This document shows, piece by piece, positions 34,485-41,329 of a DNA stretch of 64,000 nt. The DNA is from Bacillus sp. NTK071. Its GTDB lineage: Bacteria; Bacillota; Bacilli; Bacillales; Guptibacillaceae. The position numbers were made by a program, and so were the translations under genes. Positions within the stretch are counted from its first letter, which is position 1, and each line of letters starts with the position of its first letter. The notes under the pieces are model-generated. The model searched no databases. It was given only the letters and a program-made list of their open reading frames with translations, and was not told the DNA's origin. The stretch is taken from positions 62,001-126,000 of the forward strand of contig NZ_JAFKOI010000003.1 of assembly GCF_017303315.1 (NCBI RefSeq), read 5' to 3'.

Positions 34485-34862
34485 CTATTTTCGCTGATCG
34501 AAAAATGCGCCGTCTGTGTACGATTGTCCCTTATACTTCCCTGCAACTGCTTTCCCTTGTTGTAGGCGTCTCATCTGATCAGAAAAGGCTGCATATAGCT
34601 CAGAAAGCTTAGGTTGAATCGTCTCCTCAAGCCCACTCAACTGCTCAAGCAAATGCTGCTCATCTGTTGACCAGTCGTTTCCTTCTTCTCTCAACGCCTC
34701 ATCTAGAAGCTTAATCGTCTCTTCACGACGACTAATAATGTGATTAATCCCATCAAGGTCACTTTGCTCATTGTCATCCATTGAAGGCTTTAACCCTTCA
34801 AGCGACATTGCGATCTGATTTGTAATAACGTGCATCTGATGCAGTGCATCGATTCTTTTCAT
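34485..34862 (-). CDS. fliT: FliT-like flagellar chaperone
   Basis: A 125-residue helical protein between fliD and fliS. It has long amphipathic helices (N-H-I-I-S-R-R-E-E-T-I-K-L-L-D-E-A-L) and a C-terminal D-G-A-F-F-D-Q-R-K tail, similar to Bacillus FliT, the chaperone for the FliD cap. Start ATG 34862 is 3 bp after the fliD stop. The family diverges a lot, so the assignment leans on position and helical make-up. Confidence 0.75.
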   Translation of the reverse strand: MKRIDALHQMHVITNQIAMSLEGLKPSMDDNEQSDLDGINHIISRREETIKLLDEALREEGNDWSTDEQHLLEQLSGLEETIQPKLSELYAAFSDQMRRLQQGKAVAGKYKGQSYTDGAFFDQRK

Positions 34863-34864
34863 CT

Positions 34865-36343
34865 TTACATCCCACCAAGTAAGTTTTGTTGTACCCATAA
34901 GCTTTGTTGATTCATTCTGTCCATTGCCGTCTCAAGTGCGCCAAACTGTTTCCAGTAGCGGTTTTCCACCGTTTCCAGCTTGCCTTCCCACGTTCTCATT
35001 TGTTCATCTAAATTCTTTAATCGGGTTGAGAGAAAACTACTATCAATAAGTGACCCCGGCGTACCTGCTTTTTTGCCAAGCTGATCAATGCCTTTGTTCA
35101 CGCTATCGTATAGTCGGTCACCAATCCCGTTACTACCACTTGTAAAAAGATTCATCACTTCATCAGGCTTCTCTTCAAGAGCGCTTTTTAGCTTCGCTTC
35201 ATCAATGAAAAGCTTTCCGCCATCTTGATAATTCCCTGTATTAATGCCAATTTGCGAAAGCATTGAGAGTTCCCCTGCCGGAATGCCTTCTACAGGAGAC
35301 ATCCACGCATTTCGCAAACTGCTCGCAATTCCTCGAACTGTCGAATCACTTTGCAATAAACCGCTTCTCGCCTTTTCCTCCCAGAGCTCAATTTCCTTCT
35401 CGGTTAAATCTTCTCTCTGAGCATCCGTTAACGGTGGAAAGTCGCGATTTCGTTTCTCAGTAAGCAACCCCTGCGTTTTCTCAACAAACGCATTGTATTT
35501 CTCTACAAACGTTTTCACCATGGCAAAAGGGGCTTGTGTGTCACTCTGGACAGATACGGTAGACGTTCCTTTTTGAACAAGATCGATCTTCAAATTATTA
35601 ATTGTAGTAGCATTCGTTTTCAAATTATCAACGACGATACCATCAAAAGAGACCGAACCATACGCACCCGTTGCAGTGGCTTTATTTGTTCCGCCTAACA
35701 ATCTCTTTGCGACTCCGTTATCGCTAAAAGATGATAGCGTAAACGATTCGTCTCCACCCATGGCTTTCGTTGAGATGAAAAAGCGCGATGTGGTATTGTC
35801 GAAGTTCGCTCTCATTCCAAGCGTCTCTCCCGTCGCATCATCTGTTGCGCCGGCGATTTTCTCTGCTAGACTTTTGAATGTATCGGAAGCCGTTATCGTT
35901 ATGGTTGCCTTCTGTCCTTTTGCATTTGTGAGCTCAAAGGTTGTGTCTTTATCTTTTGCAAAAAGGACTTTATCTGTTGCTTTCGAATTTGTGCCTGCTT
36001 CATTCTGAATCGCTGCTCCAGAAACGTACTTCGCACTTTGAGCAAGCTCGTTCACTGTAACCGAGTACGAACCAGGCACAGAAGAAGACGTTGACGTAGC
36101 CTTAACTGCGCTAGCATTGGAAGAAACCGCTTTGTAGGCGTTATATCCGGACTGCAGGCGCATAGAAGATGCTGCAGTCCGCATCTCAGACATCATGGTG
36201 TTTAGCTCTCGATACGATTCCTTCTGCCATTCAACTACTTGCTTCTGTTGAGACAATTTATCGAGCGGAATTCGCTCCGCTTTCATGAGATCTTTTACCA
36301 TCTGATCAATATCCATTCCCGTCGCTAACCCGGAAATTCTCAT
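34865..36343 (-). CDS. fliD: Filament cap protein FliD (HAP2)
   Basis: A 492-residue cap protein. N-terminal domain R-I-S-G-L-A-T-G-M-D-I-D-Q-M-V-K-D-L-M-K-A-E-R-I-P-L is the family signature; the C-terminal F-L-S-T-R-L-K-N-L-D-E-Q-M-R-T-W-E-type coiled helix completes D0. The ATG at 36343 has GGAGGAG before it; an upstream in-frame start at 36349 is less likely. A near-perfect SigD promoter lies 30-60 bp upstream. Its operon reads fliD-fliT-fliS-motA-motB-fliL. Confidence 0.95.
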   Translation of the reverse strand: MRISGLATGMDIDQMVKDLMKAERIPLDKLSQQKQVVEWQKESYRELNTMMSEMRTAASSMRLQSGYNAYKAVSSNASAVKATSTSSSVPGSYSVTVNELAQSAKYVSGAAIQNEAGTNSKATDKVLFAKDKDTTFELTNAKGQKATITITASDTFKSLAEKIAGATDDATGETLGMRANFDNTTSRFFISTKAMGGDESFTLSSFSDNGVAKRLLGGTNKATATGAYGSVSFDGIVVDNLKTNATTINNLKIDLVQKGTSTVSVQSDTQAPFAMVKTFVEKYNAFVEKTQGLLTEKRNRDFPPLTDAQREDLTEKEIELWEEKARSGLLQSDSTVRGIASSLRNAWMSPVEGIPAGELSMLSQIGINTGNYQDGGKLFIDEAKLKSALEEKPDEVMNLFTSGSNGIGDRLYDSVNKGIDQLGKKAGTPGSLIDSSFLSTRLKNLDEQMRTWEGKLETVENRYWKQFGALETAMDRMNQQSLWVQQNLLGGM

Positions 36344-36376
36344 GAACATCTCCTCCGTTCATTCCTCTTATACATT

Positions 36377-36403
36377 CTATCGGCAGGGTGGGGAAAGAGT
36401 TTA
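36377..36403 (-). promoter_or_regulatory. SigD promoter of fliD operon
   Basis: Minus strand TAAA, 15-bp spacer, GCCGATAG: one mismatch to TAAA-N15-GCCGATAT/A. Located just upstream of fliD and just past the flaG terminator. Confidence 0.85.
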
Positions 36404-36426
36404 AGGTGTAAAAAGACCTAAAAAAA

Positions 36427-36447
36427 GAACTCTCAGGATGAGAGTTC
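36427..36447 (-). terminator. Terminator overlapping the end of flaG
   Basis: Minus strand GAACTCTC-ATCCT-GAGAGTTC followed by TTTTTTT. The stop codon of flaG (36435-36433) lies in the loop/arm, so terminator and coding sequence overlap. Confidence 0.88.
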
Positions 36448-36795
36448 AAGAAAATCATATTTTCCATCCACCATAAACCCAAGCAGCTCAGCCGTTGCCG
36501 CATATCGATCAAGAAATTTCTTCGAAGGAATCTCTTTCACCACTTCTTCTGTAGTTGTGTCAATGATTTGAACATAGAACTCATTTAGTTTGTCGTGTAG
36601 CTGAAACTTGATGCTTGTGTTGGTTGGCTGGATGAAGTCGTTCAGCTCGTTTACTTTATTGACGACCGCTTCTTTGGAGAATTCTTCTTCCTGTAGCTCA
36701 CTTTGCTCGAGAGGTTCTTGCTTGATCTGATTATCCGCTTGCAGCGCTTTTGGTACACTACCAGAAGCCATTTGTGGCACGTTTGAAATTTCCAT
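36433..36795 (-). CDS. flaG: Flagellar protein FlaG
   Basis: A 120-residue protein. The N-terminal half is a low-complexity, acidic stretch; the C-terminal half is the FlaG domain: F-x-L-H-D-K-L-N-E-F-Y-V-Q-I-I-D-T-T-T-E-E-V-V-K-E-I-P-type and ending D-F-L-E-L. FlaG is found beside fliD in many species and affects filament length; it is not essential. It has its own terminator before the fliD promoter. Confidence 0.9.
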   Translation of the reverse strand: MEISNVPQMASGSVPKALQADNQIKQEPLEQSELQEEEFSKEAVVNKVNELNDFIQPTNTSIKFQLHDKLNEFYVQIIDTTTEEVVKEIPSKKFLDRYAATAELLGFMVDGKYDFLELSS

Positions 36796-36830
36796 TGTTT
36801 TCGCTCCCTGTCAACGGAGTACAATGGGTT

Positions 36831-37007
36831 CTATCCTTTGATGTTCACATGACTCCCAAGATGAGGCTGAACCGATTGCTCCAACATTTTTACAAATTGA
36901 TTTGAGTTTTCCTGTGCTTGATTCATTGCTGTTTTCGTTAGTGTAACATTCACCTGTTGATGAATCTTCGCCTGATTTAACACCATTGAAAGTGCTGCAA
37001 TATCCAA
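36831..37007 (-). CDS. YjfB-like putative motility protein, TTG start
   Basis: A 58-residue protein of the YjfB/motility (PF14070) type: D-I-A-A-L-S-M-V-L-N-Q-A-K-I-H-Q-Q-V-N-V and a C-terminal P-H-L-G-S-H-V-N-I-K-G tail. The family begins M-D-I-A-x-L-S-M, which places the start at TTG 37007; AGGAG lies 11 bp upstream. Longer in-frame ORFs running through the neighbouring repeat are artefacts. In B. subtilis yjfB is SigD-dependent; here it lies between flaG and hag, with a repeat copy directly upstream, so its promoter is not obvious. Confidence 0.78.
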   Translation of the reverse strand: MDIAALSMVLNQAKIHQQVNVTLTKTAMNQAQENSNQFVKMLEQSVQPHLGSHVNIKG

Positions 37008-37029
37008 AACACATCTCACTCCTTTATAG

Positions 37030-37240
37030 AAAAGCTCTAATGGTGTGGTTAATTTCCGCTCCAGGATGCTCGCTTTCCGCGGGGCGGGCGCTGAGCCTCC
37101 TCGGCGCGCAAGAACATCGCGCCTGCGGGGTCTCACCTGTCCCGCTAGTCCCGCAGGAGTCGAGCATCCTTCCGCTCCAATCAGCTAAGTGTGGTTCTCT
37201 ACTGCAAAACCTTTTCAAAGCAAGAATTCTAGAAAAGAGT
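37030..37240 (+). repeat. Modular GC-rich repeat, copy A (full)
   Basis: GC-rich core (about 105 bp) between two direct repeats TTCCGCTCCA at 37054-37063 and 37170-37179 (period 116 bp). Left flank TTAATTTCCGC and right flank AATCAGCTAAGTGTG are shared with other copies. The core is nearly identical to copy B (39.6 kb, opposite strand). Predicted reading frames across it are not genes. Confidence 0.88.
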
Positions 37241-37250
37241 TAATTATAAA

Positions 37251-37282
37251 GAAAGACCTTAGAAGAAGATCTAAGGTCTTTC
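37251..37282 (-). terminator. Terminator of hag
   Basis: Hairpin AAAGACCTTAGA / TCTAAGGTCTTT followed by T residues in the minus direction, 16 bp after the hag stop. Confidence 0.88.
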
Positions 37283-37297
37283 AAGGTATTAAGTAGA

Positions 37298-38452
37298 TTA
37301 ACGAAGAAGTTGAAGCACTTGTTGTGGAGCCTGGTTAGCTTGTGCTAGCATAGCCTGAGCTGCCTGAGCTTTAATGTTTTCCTTCGTCATGTTCATCATT
37401 TCTTTCGCCATGTCTACGTCACGGATACGAGATTCTGAAGCTGAAATGTTTTCTGAAGAAGTGTTCAAGTTGTTAATTGTATGTTCTAAACGGTTTTGGA
37501 ATGCTCCTAGGTTTGATCGTTCAACAGAAACTTGCGAAATGGCTTCATCAATAGCTCCAAGTTGTTGATCAAACGGACTTGTTGCAAACTGAGTTACATC
37601 AATGTCTGAAACCTTAATTGTGTCACTTCCTAATTGATCTGCTTTCATGTTATTTACAGAAATTGATAACTTTTGGTTCTGGTTAGCGCCCGTCTGAATG
37701 TCAATGCCACTTTTGTCTACATTAAATTGACCTCCAGCACCAGAGAGATCACTTAGGTCTACGCCTGCTTTGTCATCATCCCGTAGTTGAAACTTAACTC
37801 CTAATTTGTCAAAGTCTAATACGTCTCCATTATTCATAGTAGTAACATCAGTTACAGAAATTGTTTGAGATAAGCTGCCATCGGCGCTAGTTAGTGTAAA
37901 TTCATTAACTGAGACTCCATCAGTAGATGATAATTGGTAACCATCAGCTATAGATGCTCCAGTAACATCTAATATCTTCAAAGCATCATCTGAACCATTT
38001 ACGCTAGCACCTTCATTCGAAGTAGTAGCGCCGAGGGTACCATCTAAAAGGTTTTTTCCATTAAATTGTGTTTTTTCACCTATACTAGTCATTTCCTTGC
38101 TTAACTGAGAGATCTCTTGCTGTATTTTTTCTAAGTCTTCAGATTGGTTGGTACCATTCCCTGCTTGGACTGTTAGTTCACGCATACGTTGAAGAATGTC
38201 GTGAGTTTCACTTAAAGCCCCTTCAGCTGTCTGAATTAGTGAAATACCATCCTGAGCATTTCGGCTTGCTTGGTCTAATCCACGAATCTGCCCACGCATT
38301 TTCTCAGAAATTGATAAACCAGCTGCATCATCAGCTGCTTTATTGATACGAAGTCCAGATGACAACTTCTCCATTGAACTACTCGCTGCATTTTGGTTTA
38401 CATTCATCTGACGGTACGTATTCATCGCTCCAATATTATGATTAATAATCAT
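37298..38452 (-). CDS. hag: Flagellin
   Basis: A 384-residue flagellin. N-terminal D0/D1: M-I-I-N-H-N-I-G-A-M-N-T-Y-R-Q, L-S-S-G-L-R-I-N-K-A-A-D-D-A-A-G-L-S-I-S-E-K-M-R-type. C-terminal D0: N-L-N-T-S-S-E-N-I-S-A-S-E-S-R-I-R-D-V-D-M-A-K-E-M-type and ending V-L-Q-L-L-R. The variable middle (about 150-290) is Asp/Gly/Ser-rich and moderate in size. The ATG at 38452 follows GGAGGT; an upstream in-frame start inside the leader is not real. It has a perfect SigD promoter and two likely CsrA sites in the leader. Confidence 0.97.
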   Translation of the reverse strand: MIINHNIGAMNTYRQMNVNQNAASSSMEKLSSGLRINKAADDAAGLSISEKMRGQIRGLDQASRNAQDGISLIQTAEGALSETHDILQRMRELTVQAGNGTNQSEDLEKIQQEISQLSKEMTSIGEKTQFNGKNLLDGTLGATTSNEGASVNGSDDALKILDVTGASIADGYQLSSTDGVSVNEFTLTSADGSLSQTISVTDVTTMNNGDVLDFDKLGVKFQLRDDDKAGVDLSDLSGAGGQFNVDKSGIDIQTGANQNQKLSISVNNMKADQLGSDTIKVSDIDVTQFATSPFDQQLGAIDEAISQVSVERSNLGAFQNRLEHTINNLNTSSENISASESRIRDVDMAKEMMNMTKENIKAQAAQAMLAQANQAPQQVLQLLR

Positions 38453-38462
38453 TCTTAATCTA

Positions 38463-38507
38463 CCTCCGTGTAATGTTTTATCAAGAAAGTCCACATCCGT
38501 TTGGACT
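38463..38507 (-). promoter_or_regulatory. hag leader with two CsrA-binding sites
   Basis: Minus strand: a hairpin AGTCC-AAACGGATGT-GGACT (38507-38488) shows a GGA in the loop, and a second site ACGGAGG (38469-38463) overlaps the Shine-Dalgarno. Same design as BS1/BS2 of B. subtilis hag, where CsrA blocks ribosome binding. Confidence 0.75.
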
Positions 38508-38521
38508 TCCTAACACTCCTA

Positions 38522-38548
38522 TTATCGGCAGGTGATTTTAAACGTTTA
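38522..38548 (-). promoter_or_regulatory. SigD promoter of hag
   Basis: Minus strand TAAA, exactly 15 bp, then GCCGATAA. Full match to the SigD consensus, 70-95 bp upstream of the hag start, leaving a leader that contains the CsrA sites. Confidence 0.92.
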
Positions 38549-38588
38549 ATAGTTTATTTGGAAAATTAGTAAGAAATTTAAATTAATT

Positions 38589-38621
38589 AAAAAGAACTCT
38601 ATCATTTCCTGATAGCGGTTC
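38589..38621 (-). terminator. Terminator after csrA
   Basis: Minus strand GAAC-cg-CTATCA-GGAAA-TGATAG-a-GTTC then TTTTT. It ends the fliW-csrA unit before the hag promoter. Confidence 0.75.
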
Positions 38622-38654
38622 AATTCTAAGAAAATTATTTAAATGTGTTAATCA

Positions 38655-38888
38655 CTACGAACTCGTCTTCTTCCGAAACTCCTTCAAATCTTCCATACTA
38701 AACTCCTGCATCGCCGCAAGTTTATTCTCTGACTGAATCGCTTCATAGACCTCTTTACGGTGAATCGCAATATTTTTAGGCGCTTCAACACCGATCTTTA
38801 CCGTGTCGCCATCAATGCTAATAATCTTAAGCTCAATTTCATCGTTTATGACGATTGATTCGCCTTTTTTCCGTCCAAGTACTAGCAT
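38655..38888 (-). CDS. csrA: Carbon storage/translation regulator CsrA
   Basis: A 77-residue CsrA. N-terminus [23 protein letters not shown] is the family signature; Arg6 and the conserved V-x-A-P-K-x-I-x-I-H-R-K-E-V-Y-type motif (RNA-binding strand 5) are intact. In Bacillus it represses hag translation and is antagonised by FliW. It starts right after the fliW stop. Confidence 0.95.
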   Translation of the reverse strand: MLVLGRKKGESIVINDEIELKIISIDGDTVKIGVEAPKNIAIHRKEVYEAIQSENKLAAMQEFSMEDLKEFRKKTSS

Positions 38889-39338
38889 TTACTCACCCTC
38901 CTGCGCCGTCACTTGCTTCAGCAAAGGTTCTTTAATGCCGTATTCCTGTTTCAGGACCATCTGCTTTCCGGTTCTAGCAACTGTATTAAAAATAAGCGGT
39001 GCTTTTAAGTTCATCGTTGCTTCTTGTAATGAGCCTTGAACAGTTAGAATCGATAGCACGAGCGCATGCTCGGGATCGTTGAGTTCAAGCTGATTCAATG
39101 TGCCGTCGTCCAAGTTGACTTCGTAATTTGGATAGAAGGAAAAAGGGTCTGCGAGGAAGAAGCAAAGTCCTCTCTCTTCTGTTGATTGTAAAAAGTAAAA
39201 AGGAGACTCATCTTTGTCGTCGGCGGGTAATAGAAAGTATGTTTTAAAGTGCTCGAGGCCGGGGATGCCGTTTGCGAACGTCATGAGACGTTCTTCATGA
39301 ACATCTATTTCTCCAAAGCGTGCAGTATCTATTTTCAT
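38889..39338 (-). CDS. fliW: Flagellar assembly factor FliW
   Basis: A 149-residue FliW: F-x-N-G-I-P-G-L-E-H-F-K-x-Y-F-L-L-P near the N-terminus, S-P-F-Y-F-L-Q-S-T-E, F-L-A-D-P-F-S-F-Y-P-N-Y-E-V and V-A-R-T-G-K-Q-M-V-L. It binds either CsrA or flagellin: when Hag is exported FliW is free to block CsrA, so flagellin is made only as fast as it is secreted. A SigA-like promoter (TGGAAA-N16-TATAAT, -10 at 39377-39372) lies upstream. Confidence 0.94.
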   Translation of the reverse strand: MKIDTARFGEIDVHEERLMTFANGIPGLEHFKTYFLLPADDKDESPFYFLQSTEERGLCFFLADPFSFYPNYEVNLDDGTLNQLELNDPEHALVLSILTVQGSLQEATMNLKAPLIFNTVARTGKQMVLKQEYGIKEPLLKQVTAQEGE

Positions 39339-39371
39339 AACGATCTCCTTTGTTGATCACATTCTAACTTC

Positions 39372-39399
39372 ATTATAAGGGTTTTAGCTTGATTTTCCA
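39372..39399 (-). promoter_or_regulatory. SigA-type promoter of fliW-csrA
   Basis: Perfect TATAAT at 39377-39372 on the minus strand, with TGGAAA 16 bp upstream. It lies 34 bp upstream of the fliW start. Confidence 0.55.
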
Positions 39400-39407
39400 T
39401 GAATAAT

Positions 39408-39436
39408 TTGTTGTAATTTTGAAATTTCGGTAAAAT
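39408..39436 (+). promoter_or_regulatory. Possible SigA promoter for pxpBAC
   Basis: TTGTTG, 17 bp, TAAAAT on the plus strand. The next plus-strand gene, pxpB, starts about 400 bp on, and repeat copy B lies between, so the repeat may have inserted into the leader. Confidence 0.4.
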
Positions 39437-39539
39437 GAAGGAAGTGATCTAGTCGATTTAGAAGGCTGTTTTGTTAGACATTATTGCTGTAAACGGGAGA
39501 CAACTATTAAGTGAGGTTTTTAAGAGGTTTTAAAAACAA

Positions 39540-39790
39540 GAATCTTTTAGTAAAGCTCTTTTCTAAAAGATTGTTGCTTTTCAAAGGTTTTTCTATAGAG
39601 AACCTCATATCGAGTTGATTGGAGCGGAAGGTGCTCGACTCCTGCGGGATTAGCGGGACAGGTGAGACCCCGCAGGCGCGATGTTCTTGCGCGCCGAGGA
39701 GGCTCAGCGCCCGCCCCGCGGAAAGCGAGCATCCTGAAGCGGAAATCAACCACTACTTTTATAGCAACAATTCGCAAAAAGCCATAAAAA
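39540..39790 (-). repeat. Modular GC-rich repeat, copy B (full, minus orientation)
   Basis: Same core as copy A with only about two differences in roughly 105 bp. Direct repeats TGGAGCGGAA (39620-39629) and TGAAGCGGAA (39735-39744) flank it. The tail on the left holds the AATCTTTTAG / CTAAAAGATT inverted repeat. It lies in the 500-bp gap between fliW and pxpB; apart from the repeat and two promoters, that gap holds nothing I recognise. Confidence 0.88.
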
Positions 39791-39842
39791 AACACATGCC
39801 AGTATTAACGTACTCTCTTATTAGTAGAAAGGAGCGTTATTC

Positions 39843-40565
39843 ATGTCAATTACCTTTCACCCGCTTGGAGAAGCTGCCGTTAAGGTATCGTTTCATCAAG
39901 CCGTTTCTCAATCCTTGAACAAAACAATTAAAGCATTCTGTACGAATCTCTCATTAAAAGATCCAGGAATAATCGAATGGGTTCCTGCTTATGACTCTGT
40001 CACCGTTTATTATGATCCTTGGATTTATACGTATCAACGGCTTACAGAATTACTTAAGAAAAAAGCTCTTGAAATCGATCATCAGCCTGGCAACTCCAAA
40101 ACCATCGTTACCATTCCAACTCTTTATGGCGGAGAGTACGGCCCTGATCTTGATAAACTCTCCAAATCCAAGAAGATGAATACTGATGACGTTATTTCAC
40201 TACATACAAACGGAGACTATCTCGTTAATATGATTGGTTTTCTACCTGGCTTTCCTTATCTTAGCGGTCTTGACGAAAAAATCGCCATGCCACGTCTTGA
40301 TGAACCAAGGCAAACAGTACCTGCGGGATCAGTTGGCATCGCAGGCAGTCAGACAGGCATCTACCCACTCGAATCACCTGGTGGTTGGAACCTGATTGGG
40401 CGTACGCCGCTTCGCCTTTACGATCCTGAAAGAGATAACCCTTTTCTTCTTGAGCAAGGTGATTATTTACGGTTTAAATCGATTACGGAAGAAGAATTCA
40501 AACAAATAAAACGAGAAATTGACGAAGGTTCTTACAAGCTTGAACGTAAGGAGGAAACGAAATGA
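39843..40565 (+). CDS. pxpB: 5-oxoprolinase subunit PxpB
   Basis: A 240-residue protein of the KipI/PxpB (CT_C_D) family: N-terminal F-H-P-L-G-E-A-A-V-K-V-S-F, central D-Y-L-V-N-M-I-G-F-L-P-G-F-P-Y-L-S-G-L, P-R-Q-T-V-P-A-G-S-V-G-I-A-G-S-Q-T-G-I-Y-P-type and G-W-N-L-I-G-R-T-P. With PxpC it phosphorylates 5-oxoproline for ring opening by PxpA. Overlaps pxpA by 4 bp. RBS AAAGGAG. Confidence 0.93.
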   Translation: MSITFHPLGEAAVKVSFHQAVSQSLNKTIKAFCTNLSLKDPGIIEWVPAYDSVTVYYDPWIYTYQRLTELLKKKALEIDHQPGNSKTIVTIPTLYGGEYGPDLDKLSKSKKMNTDDVISLHTNGDYLVNMIGFLPGFPYLSGLDEKIAMPRLDEPRQTVPAGSVGIAGSQTGIYPLESPGGWNLIGRTPLRLYDPERDNPFLLEQGDYLRFKSITEEEFKQIKREIDEGSYKLERKEETK

Positions 40566-41329
40566 CGTTTCATATTGATCTAAACAGTGATCTTGGCGAA
40601 AGCTTTGGAACGTATGTGATCGGGCAGGATGAGTCTGTTCTTGAGCTTGTTTCATCGGCTAATGTAGCGTGTGGTTTTCACGCAGGGGACCCTCACATTA
40701 TGAATAAAACGGTGAAATGGGCGAAGGAGCATCACGTTGGGATTGGTGCGCATCCTGGATTTCCTGATTTAATGGGATTTGGGCGCAGGAATCTTAACGT
40801 GACACCTGAAGAGGCGTATACGCTTGTTCTTTATCAAATCGGAGCACTGCACGGGTTTTGCAGTGCTCATGATGTGCGTCTTCAACATGTTAAGCCTCAC
40901 GGAGCGCTTTACAATATGGCTTCGAAAGACCCTGAGCTTGCGAATGCAATTGCTCAGGCAGTGAAGGATTTTGATCCAGAGTTGATTCTGTTTGGACTTG
41001 CGAATTCTGAACTGATTCGCGCTGCACAGGACGCTGCACTTCCTTACGCATCAGAAGTATTTGCAGACCGTACGTATCAGCCAGATGGTACACTAACGCC
41101 TCGGGTTGAAAAGAATGCGATGATTCGTGATGAACATACGGCGATCGATCAGGTGATTACGATGGTAAAGGAAGGCAAAGTGACGGCAGTTGATGGCTCG
41201 ATCATTGATATTGAGGCAGATACGGTTTGCGTGCATGGAGACGAGCCATCTGCGCTTGCGTTTATTAAAGCACTTCGGAAAAGATTTGATGAAGAAAACA
41301 TCGTCATGGAAAGGATCGGAAACTTGTGA
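40562..41329 (+). CDS. pxpA: 5-oxoprolinase subunit PxpA (LamB/YcsF)
   Basis: A 255-residue YcsF-type protein: I-D-L-N-S-D-L-G-E-S-F-G, A-N-V-A-C-G-F-H-A-G-D, I-G-A-H-P-G-F-P-D-L-M-G-F-G-R-R and H-V-K-P-H-G-A-L-Y-N. It catalyses the decyclisation of 5-oxoproline to glutamate in concert with PxpB/PxpC. Start ATGA overlaps the pxpB stop; the end GTGA overlaps the pxpC start. Order B-A-C. Confidence 0.95.
   Translation: MTFHIDLNSDLGESFGTYVIGQDESVLELVSSANVACGFHAGDPHIMNKTVKWAKEHHVGIGAHPGFPDLMGFGRRNLNVTPEEAYTLVLYQIGALHGFCSAHDVRLQHVKPHGALYNMASKDPELANAIAQAVKDFDPELILFGLANSELIRAAQDAALPYASEVFADRTYQPDGTLTPRVEKNAMIRDEHTAIDQVITMVKEGKVTAVDGSIIDIEADTVCVHGDEPSALAFIKALRKRFDEENIVMERIGNL

Noticed and set aside
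37024-37243. Open frames on both strands over repeat copy A
   Set aside because: Same reason; they also clash with the true short yjfB-like gene start.
39507-39795. Open frames across repeat copy B encoding C-S-L-S-A-G-R-A-L-S-type peptides
   Set aside because: The same peptide arises from copies A and partly C on either strand; it is a translation of the repeat core, with no RBS.
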